A DNA stretch of 64,000 nucleotides from assembly GCA_020631735.1 (NCBI GenBank), contig CM036209.1, positions 996,743-1,060,742 of the forward strand. Reading direction: 5' to 3'. Position numbers and translations under genes: made by a program. This DNA is from Saccharum officinarum (lineage: Eukaryota > Streptophyta > Magnoliopsida > Poales > Poaceae). Shown piece after piece: positions 42,125-51,625 of the stretch. Numbering within the stretch: the first letter of the stretch is position 1; every line of letters starts with the position of its first letter. Under the pieces are notes generated by a model that had not been told where the DNA came from, ran no database searches, and worked only from the letters and a program-made list of their open reading frames with translations.

Positions 42125-43326
42125 TGGTCAACATTAAAACACAGCTGCTAGTTCTTATACATCATCTTTTGGGTGCCGCGTCCACGTGTAACCTGCATCA
42201 TATATAGTTTTTAAAGGGGAAAAAGTTTTTTTAAAGAAGAAAAATGCCACATACAGTCACAAAATAGTGCTACTGGTACAAGATGCGTGTAGTTGGTATA
42301 ATGTAAAATTTCTGTTCAAGGCAAATTTAACATTGGTGATTGACGGTTGAAGTTAAAATTTCCACTGTGTGCTAATTATATTGATGAAGGCTGTATTGAA
42401 AATATTGAAATTTTGCATACGAGGCAAGTCCCTACTCGTCGTCCCAATTTTTTTTTTTCCTTTCTTCAGATTCTCCATAAAGAGTAGAGCTAAAAGCATA
42501 TGACATTTGCAACACCGCTCTTGTCCCAAGCGAAGGCCAACATTGATCGCAAGGGATTAAAGATGAAAGCCTGAGACATTATTGATGGTATCTTTTCTGT
42601 CCCAGAAGCAAATAAATTCATTCAGTACGTACGGCCTTACAAAGATGGCTTCTGAAAGAAGCATGGCATCAGACATCAGACATAATGGCAAGTTTGTTAG
42701 GTCCAAGCAACATTAATTGGTTAGCATCAACCTGTCTTTCATTGTGTTGAAAACAGCATCCTAAACAGGTCATGGAACATGACAGTAGCCATTGCCGAGG
42801 TAGACCTCTGAGAATCACGTCTCACCTGTCTCTGAAGAGAAGAATGGGCAGCCAACCAGTTACTGCAAATCACAAATCAAGCAACTGAAGAAACCTTCCA
42901 CAGGAACATAAGTGAAAGAATGTTAAACATGGTGACACAGACATGCAGTTGGTTACCAAAGCTACTGCCATTTAGCATGCAGAAACAGCATTGCGAACCA
43001 AAGAGATGATCCGAATGATTAAGGAAACTACACAGTTTTGCAAGCTAAGGATACAAGATAATCCATCAACTGCAGCCATCAGAACTCAGAAGACAAATTG
43101 TACCAGGAAAAGAAAGGGACCATATGAATCTACAAAGGAATGCTTCTGGACGCTAAAAAAAATTCTTCCAGTGCTAATTAGCTCTCTGTTTTTAGACGGC
43201 CTGCTACTATATAGGACGTATAAACACTGTAATGCATTTGGATTTAGCAACAGGGCATGAAGTCCGAACTTAAAATGCTGGCTCAGCAATGGCAGAAAGT
43301 CACTGCTTGCATCTACTGAAATTTCT

Positions 43327-46038
43327 TCAGAAGTTGTGCTGCAAGTACAGGTTCTCTTGTGGTGAAGCGGGAGCGATTTCTTCCTCCAGTGACCGCAGTC
43401 CATCACCTATGCTGCTCCCGACATTCCTACCATCTGTGGTCCTTCGGCCAACAATGTCAGCTTCAGATGCAGATGATTTCCTCCTCTGTGATGAGGTCAC
43501 GCTAGGAAAAGTTATCCAGGAAGGTGCCCTGTACTCAATCCGCTGGTCCTCCCCGTCAGCAAGCTCGTTCTCTGAGCAAGAGTGGTTAGAGGACATCTGT
43601 GATACCTTGTGCATGCGGCTGCTTCCAAGAACAACCTCAGTCGGCAGAATGGGCTGCTCAATGCAGGGACTGCCCATCAGCAGTGCAAGGGCATGCTCTA
43701 GAGCTGTTGTCACCTTATCCATGGAAGGCCGGTCTTTCCCCCGCATTCTGACACACTTACATGCCACAGAAGCAATCTTCTTGAGGGCCTCAAGGTCGGA
43801 GGGAGGAGACAAGGCTGGATCAAGGATGGCAAAAATGTCCCCTGCTTTGATCAGTGGTACTGCCCATTCAACAATGTTCCCTTCCTCGAACTGCATGTCA
43901 ATCGCTTTCCTGCCACTCAGTATCTCCAGGAGAACAACCCCAAAACTGTAGACATCAGATTTTGTAGTCAAGTAGTGGAGACGGTAGTACTCAGGATCAA
44001 GGTAGCCAAGAGTCCCTGCTGGCAGCTCAGACAGTGGGGTACCGCTATCTGCAGGACCCAATATAGATAGACCAAAGTCAGCAACACGCGCATTGTGATC
44101 CTCATCAATCAATATGTTTGATGACTTGATGTCCCGGTGAATTACAGGAGGGCAAGCATAACCATGCAAGTACTCAATTCCCCTAGCAGCCTGGACAGCA
44201 ATCGTGACCCGCCTTGCCCAGTTCAGTCGCTTTTTCAAGTTTGGATCCTTGCCATGCAGATGCTGGTACAGGGATCCATGAGCCATAAACTCATAAACCA
44301 AGAGCCTCTCACTGCCATCCTCACAGTAACCAAGCAGGTTCAGCAAATGTGCATGGTTGAGCCTGGAGAGGAGGTCAAGTTCGTTGTGGAACTCCTTTGA
44401 GCTCTTCTTGACATCTGACGCTTTTATTGCGCGTTTCACAGCAACCACTGTCCCATCTCTCAGTATGCCCTTGAATACACATGAAAAGCTGCCTTTGCCA
44501 ACTTGTGAATCCTCTGAGAAGCCACCAGTTGCCTGCTCTAACTCTTCATAGGAGAATTCCTGAGCTCTCCTGATCTTCAAATCCTCCACATCAGGCTGAA
44601 TCCTCATGTTATCCTTCCTGAAAGAGTACGCTGTGCTCTTAGCCAGTCTCAGCTCCCTATTTGAACACTGGCAATGTCGAAGCTTGTGCCGGACATACAG
44701 GCAAGAGCTTACTGACACGCTGAGTACCAAGATGACGGCAAACACAATCTCTGCTACAAAGATGCGCATCTGAAAAGCCATCAACTTGCGGCTCTTGGTC
44801 TGCTTCTGTGATAAGCAGAATGACAGGCACTCATCTGTGGCACACCTCGAGCAGTCAAACTGGCAAACACGGTCAGCTGTTGCATTGCAAGGAGATGACT
44901 CATACGAGTCTTCTGGGCAACCTGTACTACAGGGCAAGCAGAGTCTAGAGTTCGCAGGCTTACAAACCTTGATGCTGCCAACTTCACCATGGTTCACATA
45001 CTCATAGTACCCATGGCTGCATGCAGTAGGAACACAAATCCCAGGAGGTACGGCCATCGGTAATGCCAATGGCCCACTGTTGCCCCAGCACCTTGGCATC
45101 AGCGAAGGCTCGGCAGGCACTCCACAAGTAAAGTAGTCCCCAGCCACAAGCGCATACATCTTCAACCCTTTTGGTGGTGATGTACTGTTATGAAGAGTGA
45201 AACCCCAGCAAACCACCTGGTGGTCAAGGCTCCTGATGCCACAAGCATGGAAGCGCCCACCGACCACAGCGACCATCGCATCCATCGGCACTATGTTCAC
45301 ATCACCATCGCCGATAGCACTGGACGGTGCCACCTGCTGCATTTCCAAGCTCCTGCCCCAGCAGAACACCTGTGCATTCTCCAACACCCCACAGACATGG
45401 TAACCACCCGCGCCTATAGACTGGAAGCGCACATCCCTCGGTGCCAGCCCAACGACACCACTCACCGTCTCGTCACCCCAGCAGAACACCGTCCTGTTGC
45501 GAGCAAACAAGCCGCAATTGAACACCGAACCGGCTGAAACGGTCGACACGGCTTCGTCAACGACATGTGTGGCAGTCATATTGTATCCCCAGCAGTCAAT
45601 CAACGACGTAGCACTAGCAGCACTCGAACCACGGCCCCCATCTTCAGCCGCTGCTCGTAGTGCACAGAGGTGGTTGTCCCCTGCGCTGAGCTCAGAGTAC
45701 TTCGCGCCCTCGACCATTGGCTGCGGCACCCCGCTCTTGACATAGGAATTGCTCCCCCAGCAATACGGCTGCCTGGTGTCGAGCAGGAGGCCGCACACGA
45801 ACCCGTCCCCCGCCGTGAGGCCAAGGAAAGGGATGTTGGGCGGGGCGCCATACAGGACGGAGGCGTCCGCGCCGAAGCAGGCGACGAGGTGGGAGCCGTC
45901 GGAGTTGAGGCCACAGAACACCGGACCGTCCTCCCCATAGGACACCGCGATGGACGACATGGAGCCAAGGCCACTGGCCCAGCCAGGCAGCAAGGCCAGG
46001 AAGCACAAGGCAAGAACTCGAGCCGGCACATGGTCCAT
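43327..46038 (-). CDS. CR4: CRINKLY4-type receptor-like kinase, intact, 903 aa
   Basis: A plasma-membrane Ser/Thr receptor kinase. In maize CR4 controls epidermis and aleurone identity and cell-cell signalling. Seen here: signal peptide 1-23; seven crinkly repeats (CWG-containing, RCC1-like propeller) about 30-325; TNFR-like Cys-rich region about 335-410; membrane segment about 424-448; kinase about 507-785 with GKGSFSCVF (514-522), VAVK Lys535, HRDIKSSN (Asp636), DFG 654-656 and DPEYY 681-685; Ser-rich tail. All catalytic residues are present. The coding region is uninterrupted, as in maize. Start: MDHVPARVL (codon complement 46036-46038) begins a normal signal peptide and gives almost the maize length (901). 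The frame continues upstream to 46152 but that part is Arg/Gly-rich from a simple repeat. It is the only intact cellular gene in the window. Confidence 0.97.
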   Translation of the reverse strand: MDHVPARVLALCFLALLPGWASGLGSMSSIAVSYGEDGPVFCGLNSDGSHLVACFGADASVLYGAPPNIPFLGLTAGDGFVCGLLLDTRQPYCWGSNSYVKSGVPQPMVEGAKYSELSAGDNHLCALRAAAEDGGRGSSAASATSLIDCWGYNMTATHVVDEAVSTVSAGSVFNCGLFARNRTVFCWGDETVSGVVGLAPRDVRFQSIGAGGYHVCGVLENAQVFCWGRSLEMQQVAPSSAIGDGDVNIVPMDAMVAVVGGRFHACGIRSLDHQVVCWGFTLHNSTSPPKGLKMYALVAGDYFTCGVPAEPSLMPRCWGNSGPLALPMAVPPGICVPTACSHGYYEYVNHGEVGSIKVCKPANSRLCLPCSTGCPEDSYESSPCNATADRVCQFDCSRCATDECLSFCLSQKQTKSRKLMAFQMRIFVAEIVFAVILVLSVSVSSCLYVRHKLRHCQCSNRELRLAKSTAYSFRKDNMRIQPDVEDLKIRRAQEFSYEELEQATGGFSEDSQVGKGSFSCVFKGILRDGTVVAVKRAIKASDVKKSSKEFHNELDLLSRLNHAHLLNLLGYCEDGSERLLVYEFMAHGSLYQHLHGKDPNLKKRLNWARRVTIAVQAARGIEYLHGYACPPVIHRDIKSSNILIDEDHNARVADFGLSILGPADSGTPLSELPAGTLGYLDPEYYRLHYLTTKSDVYSFGVVLLEILSGRKAIDMQFEEGNIVEWAVPLIKAGDIFAILDPALSPPSDLEALKKIASVACKCVRMRGKDRPSMDKVTTALEHALALLMGSPCIEQPILPTEVVLGSSRMHKVSQMSSNHSCSENELADGEDQRIEYRAPSWITFPSVTSSQRRKSSASEADIVGRRTTDGRNVGSSIGDGLRSLEEEIAPASPQENLYLQHNF

Positions 46039-46114
46039 GTCTTGAAACTTGGGACAGCCACGGCCACGGCCACGGCCACGCCCACGGGGGCCAATGCCGA
46101 GACCGAGAAGATTC

Positions 46115-46625
46115 CTGCATGTTTTTTTAACTTTGTTAGCACCAACAGGCATCGGATGTGTCGTATTACACTAACAAAAACTAAAAAAAACTGCCTCAGA
46201 ACCAACAGGAATCAGGTGAGTGTGAGTCTTATTTTTATAGGTAAAAAAAGAAAAAAAACAAGAGTCAAAAAGGGAGAACCTTTATGCTGCGAGCATGCCC
46301 AGTAAGCACGAAACGGGGGTTGGCGGGCGGGGGAGTCAGTCAGTCACCCTCGCTACGCAGCATTTTACCAGGCCCGCTGATCTGTTGATTTCCTCCCCCG
46401 CATTTGAACAGCAGCGCACCGATTTGCTGATCCCCTTCCTTTCTCTTCGGCACCTACAAGGGGTAATTTTTGCAAAAATAAAAAAAAAAACGAAGTTAGC
46501 AGGCGCAACACATGTGTACACTCGCAGTCAGTTCAGATCCGGTTACAGATTGCCGAATAGCTTGAGATTAGGGTTTGGGTGCTCGGATTCGCGCGGCAGG
46601 AAGAGAAGAGAAGGGGCGGGCGTAC
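46115..46625 (-). other. Possible intron in the CR4 5' UTR (511 bp)
   Basis: On the minus strand CCACCAG is followed by GTACGC at 46625, and ACATGCAG ends at 46115, both fair splice sites. The interval is AT-richer than the flanks and contains A- and T-runs and short frames without protein likeness. Exon 1 would be the CT-rich leader 46626 to about 46970. This is inference; no transcript evidence is available. Confidence 0.4.
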
Positions 46626-46721
46626 CTGGTGGCGGGTGCCCGTCGCCGGCGGACGGCCCGGTGAAGGCCTGGACACGCAGGCTCCTGGCGTGGGGCGGCG
46701 GCGGCGGCAGTGGCGGTCTAC

Positions 46722-46800
46722 CAGCGAGGGAGGGAGAGGGAGAGGGAGAGGGGAGAGAGAGTGAGACTGAGAGTGAGAGCGTACGCGGGGGCGAAGGGGA
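46722..46800. repeat. GA/CT-rich simple repeat in the CR4 leader
   Basis: GAGGGA units followed by GAGAGAGAGTGAGACTGAGAG on the plus strand, so CT-rich on the CR4 sense strand. CT-rich leaders and GAGA motifs are frequent near plant transcription starts. A second simple repeat of GGCCAC units (about 46062-46084) lies just upstream of the CR4 start codon. Confidence 0.7.
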
Positions 46801-46862
46801 GAAGACAGAGCGAGCAGGGGTGAAGGCTGGCTGCCTGTCCGGGGCTGTTGGGCGATAAGAGC

Positions 46863-48569
46863 ATCTCCAACGTAGAAGCTGGGTGGCAGCGACACAGACG
46901 AGAGGAGAGAAACCGGCGACAGCCGATACAGCGCTAAGCGCTAGCGCGTGACGTCGTGGCACAGACGCCAAGTCTTTTTCCCAACGCGAAATGAGCGGCG
47001 TCTTTTATGGCTCCAGGAGAGAATATAGGTCTGTCGATTTAAATTTTTAGACAAACGAGGTATTCATCCTCCCTAATAACGAGGCTATGATAAACAGGCA
47101 CGGATGAGGTCTAGGGAGATAACACGGGTATGCTGTTCCGAAGTACTTATGTGATTAGTCCAGTCAAGATACTATCGAACTATGCAAATTAAGTCCAACA
47201 TTAGGTAATCAAAGCCTATTAGCGTCATCGATGGACCCTTTTTATGCATCTGTTAATGCATATACAGCCCTAATTGTGCTTAGATGGTGATATTTTCCCC
47301 TAATTTCACAAGATTAATTTTAATCATGCCTATGTCAGCTAAGGTTATGTATTCATTAGCTACAATTCAACATCCATGTTAAGCCTTAAGAATCTCTAGG
47401 CTTGGATTCGTCTCGGAAAGCAAGAAGGAGAGGAATTTTGCAAAGCTAACAAACCTTGAGGGTCTATTTGGAATAGAGGATTGCAAAATAGAGGAATAAG
47501 AAAAAAAAATGTAAGAATGGGAAGGAGTGAAAACTGAAAAAATACGTTATTCCAAATATACGAATACGAAATTTAAGCCAGTTGGATCGCAAGAAACAAG
47601 TTGCATCATCACATATCCACCAAAGATTAAAACACTTTATGTTTTTATTTAGGAATAAATCATTTTTTTTGTTAATTTTAGTTTTGCTAGGTGTGCTTTG
47701 TATACTTATTAATTGGTCATGCACAATATTATGCTACAATAATTCATATTTTTCTCATGTACACATCTTACCTTATAGTGTGGAGCATATGAACCTACTT
47801 ATACTACAAACACAGTAACATGGTAGCACATTTTTCCTAGAGTATTCCAAGTTGTATTGAACACAAGGGATAAAGGAGAAGAATGAGCTATCGCACTACA
47901 AGCTATCTTAGAAAAGATATCGCATCCTCTGTCTGCCTAAAAAAGATCAAGTATGAGGTGGTTACATGGTATTAATGAAATTTGTGTTGTCATTGGCCTT
48001 CAACGTAACGTAGTTCGAGTCTTTAATATTGGCTAATCATAATAGATGACGAGAGTATTTGCTAGCAAATAATCACAACAACAAACCATTAGAAGATTGA
48101 AATTACTCCAAGCTATGCATTATAAGATTGACCATGGTTTAAGAAAAACTATAACTAGTTTCATAACTTTTTTAGCTAAAACAAAATTTTCTAATATTAA
48201 ACCAAAATTTATGATTTTATCTATGTCAATTTTCCAAAACAATATTTGGATAACTTTTTAAACATAGTTTATTTACAGGCCGATTTACCTCTGAACTATC
48301 AACATAGTCTGATGTACCCATCACGACCATTACATCAACAATAAACTGCTGCTAAATCATTTTCATTGTATAAAACATATATAGTTTTAAAAATTAAGAG
48401 ATGACTTAAATCTGGTTTTGTACATGAGGAAGAAAATCGACCTTTTTGTGAATAGTGGGCCTAGGTCGAGCCCTCCGGACTCGGCCTTACTGTATATGGC
48501 TTGTGATAGCAAAACGTGAACCCAATTGTTTTCCTTGATCTAATATATTGATTTTAATTGTTTTGTTTA
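46863..48569. other. CR4 upstream region, no gene seen
   Basis: It probably holds the CR4 promoter (CATAAAAG on the minus strand near 47000 is a possible TATA-like box). A short inverted pair (TATTTGGAATA near 47468 and TTATTCCAAATA near 47550) may be a small MITE remnant. The rest is AT-rich and featureless by eye. Confidence 0.5.
48561..48569. repeat. Target duplication of the fold-back element, left (TTTTGTTTA)
   Basis: TTTTGTTTA occurs immediately left of the element and again at 49529-49537. Nine bases is the Mutator-superfamily length. Confidence 0.75.
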
Positions 48570-49528
48570 GAAAAAAGTCCGCATTACCTCCCTCAACTTT
48601 CGCGAAAGTCCGCTTTTCCTCCCTGAACTCCAAAACAGGGCAAAACACCTCTCTCAACTTTTTAAAACCGTTCATTTCCCTGTTATAAGCAGTTTTGAAG
48701 GCGGTTTTGTCTTTTTCTTTTTTATTTATTTCGGTAGAATCTTTAAAAAATCATAGTAAATCACAGAAAAATCATAAAATGAAAAATCTAATTTTGTTGG
48801 ACTCCACACGAGTATATCTACATAGTGAACATATAATATGGTATGTTTTAGTACAAGGTTTTTACTGTAGCTTTAGATCTATGCTTTTATGTAATTAATG
48901 GAATAATTCATAGCTGCAGTTTCTATTGTCCAATTGTGGTGAAATTTTTATGGTGGACTAATTATTGTATGCTTAAACTGTAGTAAAAATTTCATACTCA
49001 TTGAATCATGTATAACTTAGTTATAGATTTTATTTAGGTTTATGTTTGTTAAATAAATAAATCTATAACTAAGCTATACATGATCCAATGAGTATGAAAT
49101 TTTTAATACAGTTCAATCATACAATAATTAGGCCATCATAAAAATTTCATTACAATTGGACCATAGAACTGTAGCTATGAGTTATTCCAATTAATTACAG
49201 AAAAGCATAGATCTAAAGCCACCGTAAAAACTTTGTACTAAAGTATATCTTATTATATGTTCAATGTGTAGATCTACTCATGTGGAGTCCAACAAAATTG
49301 GATTTTATATTTTATGATTTTTTTGTGATTACTATGATTTTTCAAAGATTTAGCCAAAATAAATAAAAAGGAAAAAGATAAAACCGCCTTCAAAACTGCT
49401 TATAACAGGCTCAGGGAGGTAAGATGCACGGTTTTTAAAAGTTGAGGAAGGTGTTTTGCCCGATTTTAGAGTTCAGGGAGTAAAAGCGGACTTTCGTAAA
49501 AGTTGAGGATGTAATGTGAACTTTTTCT
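48570..49528. mobile_element. Fold-back Mutator-like element (959 bp, two arms of about 470 bp)
   Basis: The left half and the complement of the right half align almost throughout. Examples: AAGTCCGCATTACCTCCCTC and GTTCACATTACATCC at the ends, GCAGTTTTGAAGGCGGTTTT and its complement near 48695 and 49385, and ATAACTTAGTTATAGATTT and its complement at the centre (about 49010-49070). The loop is about 20 nt. With a 9-bp target duplication this is a non-autonomous MULE of fold-back type. No coding content. It lies about 1.6 kb upstream of the probable CR4 start of transcription. Confidence 0.88.
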
Positions 49529-49537
49529 TTTTGTTTA

Positions 49538-50469
49538 TGATAAAAGTTAGGGGGTGCCCAGGCCCACCCGACGAGGTGCTACTGGACGTGAACTTTTGGT
49601 CCGCAACATGTTCGGGTAAAGGACCGCAACCGCAACGTATATGCGTCAATCTAACAGGCCGCCTGGGCCCAGGTTTTCTGCCCTTAGCCCAAATACGGCC
49701 AGGCATGTCATGCTGTCTCAAGGGAAAAAACAAAGCTTTTTTTCCTTCTTGTTAATAATGGTCCGAATTAAGTTAATGATTCGGGCATCTTTTATTCAAA
49801 AGAAATGCATTTTCCTTATGTTCCTTATGTTGATGCCCAAGAGGTGCACGTGAATCGACCTTCGTCGTCGTTTGAGTCGTCTCGTCAGCTTTTACTAACG
49901 ACAGTATCTAACTGATACAGGTCAATGGTGTTGTTGACGGGGCCTACAAATTATCTCTTTTAAAATGTTGTCTAGATTTGTGTGAAAGTTAAAGTTTTTT
50001 AAGTTTAACTAAATTTATAAATAATATCAGTAATAACATTTGCTTTCTAAGTTTGTCGCTTGCAGAGAAAAGAATCACACGGTGGGTCGATCCGTGCCCC
50101 CTGACATGCATATGAGTGGGCCCACCTGTCAATCACTGTGGGGAAGCACACGCGGGTCGGTATCAGTGACAAAATCTGAGGGGCAATTTTTTTTGGTTGT
50201 TCTGTCGTTTTCCACCCGCATCAAAATATTATTAGTTATCTAGAAGTATTTGCCTTTACTGGCTAGTTTGTACTACTACTGTAGAACATTTCAGTATTAA
50301 TATTAGCATAAGTCAAATTTCAGTATAAGTGAACAGGGTATATTTGTTCGCCAGCTAGTTTAATTTTGTTTTCCAGAGAACCACTAGAAGGGGAATTTTT
50401 TTTATTTTAACTGTTTTTTTTAATAATATTTCAAAAAACAAACGTGAAATTTTGTTTTTTAACTAATTG
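49538..50469. other. Intergenic region, no gene seen
   Basis: I see no protein-like frame or element ends. The 49560-49720 part is GC-rich with CCCGGG-like words; the rest is AT-rich. Confidence 0.5.
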
Positions 50470-50475
50470 TTTTGG

Positions 50476-50622
50476 TGGCGCCGTCAACCAGGGCACCACA
50501 TTTCTATACTGTGGCGCCATGAGCGCTGACGTGGCGGCCGAGGCACGGGCGTCGGGATGACGTGGCAGGGTCGTGGCCATGCATGGCGCCACACTGTGGC
50601 GCCGTGGATCATGGCGCCATAA
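50476..50622. repeat. Cluster of TGGCGCC motifs
   Basis: TGGCGCC occurs five times in about 150 bp, upstream of the broken transposon-type gene, in contexts such as CTGTGGCGCCATG and ACTGTGGCGCCGTGG. The core GGCGCC is palindromic. It is probably part of the 5' region of that transposon family. Confidence 0.6.
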
Positions 50623-50888
50623 GACCGCAATAGGCAACCCAGTACCCCTTCCATTCTTCTCTGTTGTTTCATTTCTTCCCCTCTCTCTCGGCTTCTCTCT
50701 CCCCTCACGCACCCAATCGTTTAAATTGGCGATTTCAACCTTGAAAACTCAAATTTTGTCCATACATCTTCTCAAGCAAGGTAATCTCACTCCCTCCATC
50801 AATTTTTAGGCTTTAATTGGTTATACATTTCTTTTATTTTGTAACCCTAGAGACGTTATTGAATTTTTTTGTTTTACATAATGGTAGG

Positions 50889-51621
50889 ATGCCAAGGCGT
50901 GGTGGTAGGATTCCAAGGCGTGGTAAAGCTAGTATCCCAAGGTAATCTCTAGGTGTAATCATTTTTTAGCAACAAATGGAAAACCCTAGACTTAGAATTT
51001 ATAGTTATTAGCTTTTGGGTATTGCAACTAAATTGTATGAATTGTAGCTATGCTCGCGTACCCGGGAGTTCGTATGACCTACTCCCTCTCCCTGAAGGTG
51101 TTCCAGTACCTATGTGCTTCTGTGGTACTCCTTGCAAGGTCGACATCTCTGAAGATGAGGAGACCTATCACCAGAGGTATTGGATGTGTAAAAACTTTGC
51201 ATGGACACCTACTGAGCATCAGCGCCGCAGTAAATTATGTGTGAGTAATGATTTATAGTGCATTAATTTATCTAGTCATGTGAAGTATTGCATGATTTTT
51301 GTTTTGTAACAATTGTCACTGTTGCAGACCCTTCCACTGCTCTGTGATTTTGAGCAGTGGATCGACACTGAGATCAGGGAGTTCGACAAGAGGCTCCTGC
51401 AAGGCATGAAGGAGTGGGATGCGGAGATTAAGGAGAGATATGAGTAGAGACTCAGAGAGGAGGCTCTGCAAAAGGAGCACAAGGAAGAGGAGGAAAGGAG
51501 GCGTGAGGCTGCGGACAGGGCAGATAGGGAGAAGAAGCTTGAGCGTGTGCGCCGTGCAAAGGCAGCGATGGAGAAGAATCCCGACGCGCAGAGGAAGGGA
51601 AAGTGGCATCGTTGCACTTAG
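50889..51621 (+). pseudogene. Transposon-type protein with CxC zinc motif, three exons, nonsense mutation
   Basis: I reconstruct three exons: 50889-50941 (MPRRGGRIPRRGKASIP), 51048-51240 (YARVPGSSYDLLPLPEGVPVP, then MCFCGTPCK and RYWMCKNFAW, a GRF-like zinc motif) and 51328-51621 (CDFEQWIDTEI, then a long Glu/Arg/Lys helix). Splice sites GTAATC/TTGTAG and GTGAGT/TTGCAG keep the frame. A TAG at 51445-51447 stops the third exon; similar proteins appear to have Gln there, and the frame is open again to TAG 51619-51621. Such proteins are common in grass genomes beside plant-mobile-domain transposon genes. The host role is unknown. Copia-5 inserted just after the stop. Confidence 0.65.
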
Positions 51622-51625
51622 TAGC

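Larger units (their letters stand above)
41293..43326. other. Non-coding region between copia-4 and CR4 with MITE-like sequences
   Basis: No gene is seen. A hAT-type MITE candidate lies at about 41496-41615 and a second MITE-like sequence at about 41812-42124. The 41300-41460 part resembles no element here. The 43000-43326 part probably includes the CR4 3' UTR, as the CR4 stop is at 43327. Confidence 0.6.

Noticed and set aside
46039..46152. N-terminal extension of CR4 starting at 46152
   Set aside because: The extra 38 residues are Arg/Gly repeats from GGCCAC units. MDHVP begins a proper signal peptide and gives the expected length.
47464..47560. Small MITE with TATTTGGAATA ends
   Set aside because: Only about 11 bases pair, and no target duplication could be recognised. 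Too weak to call.
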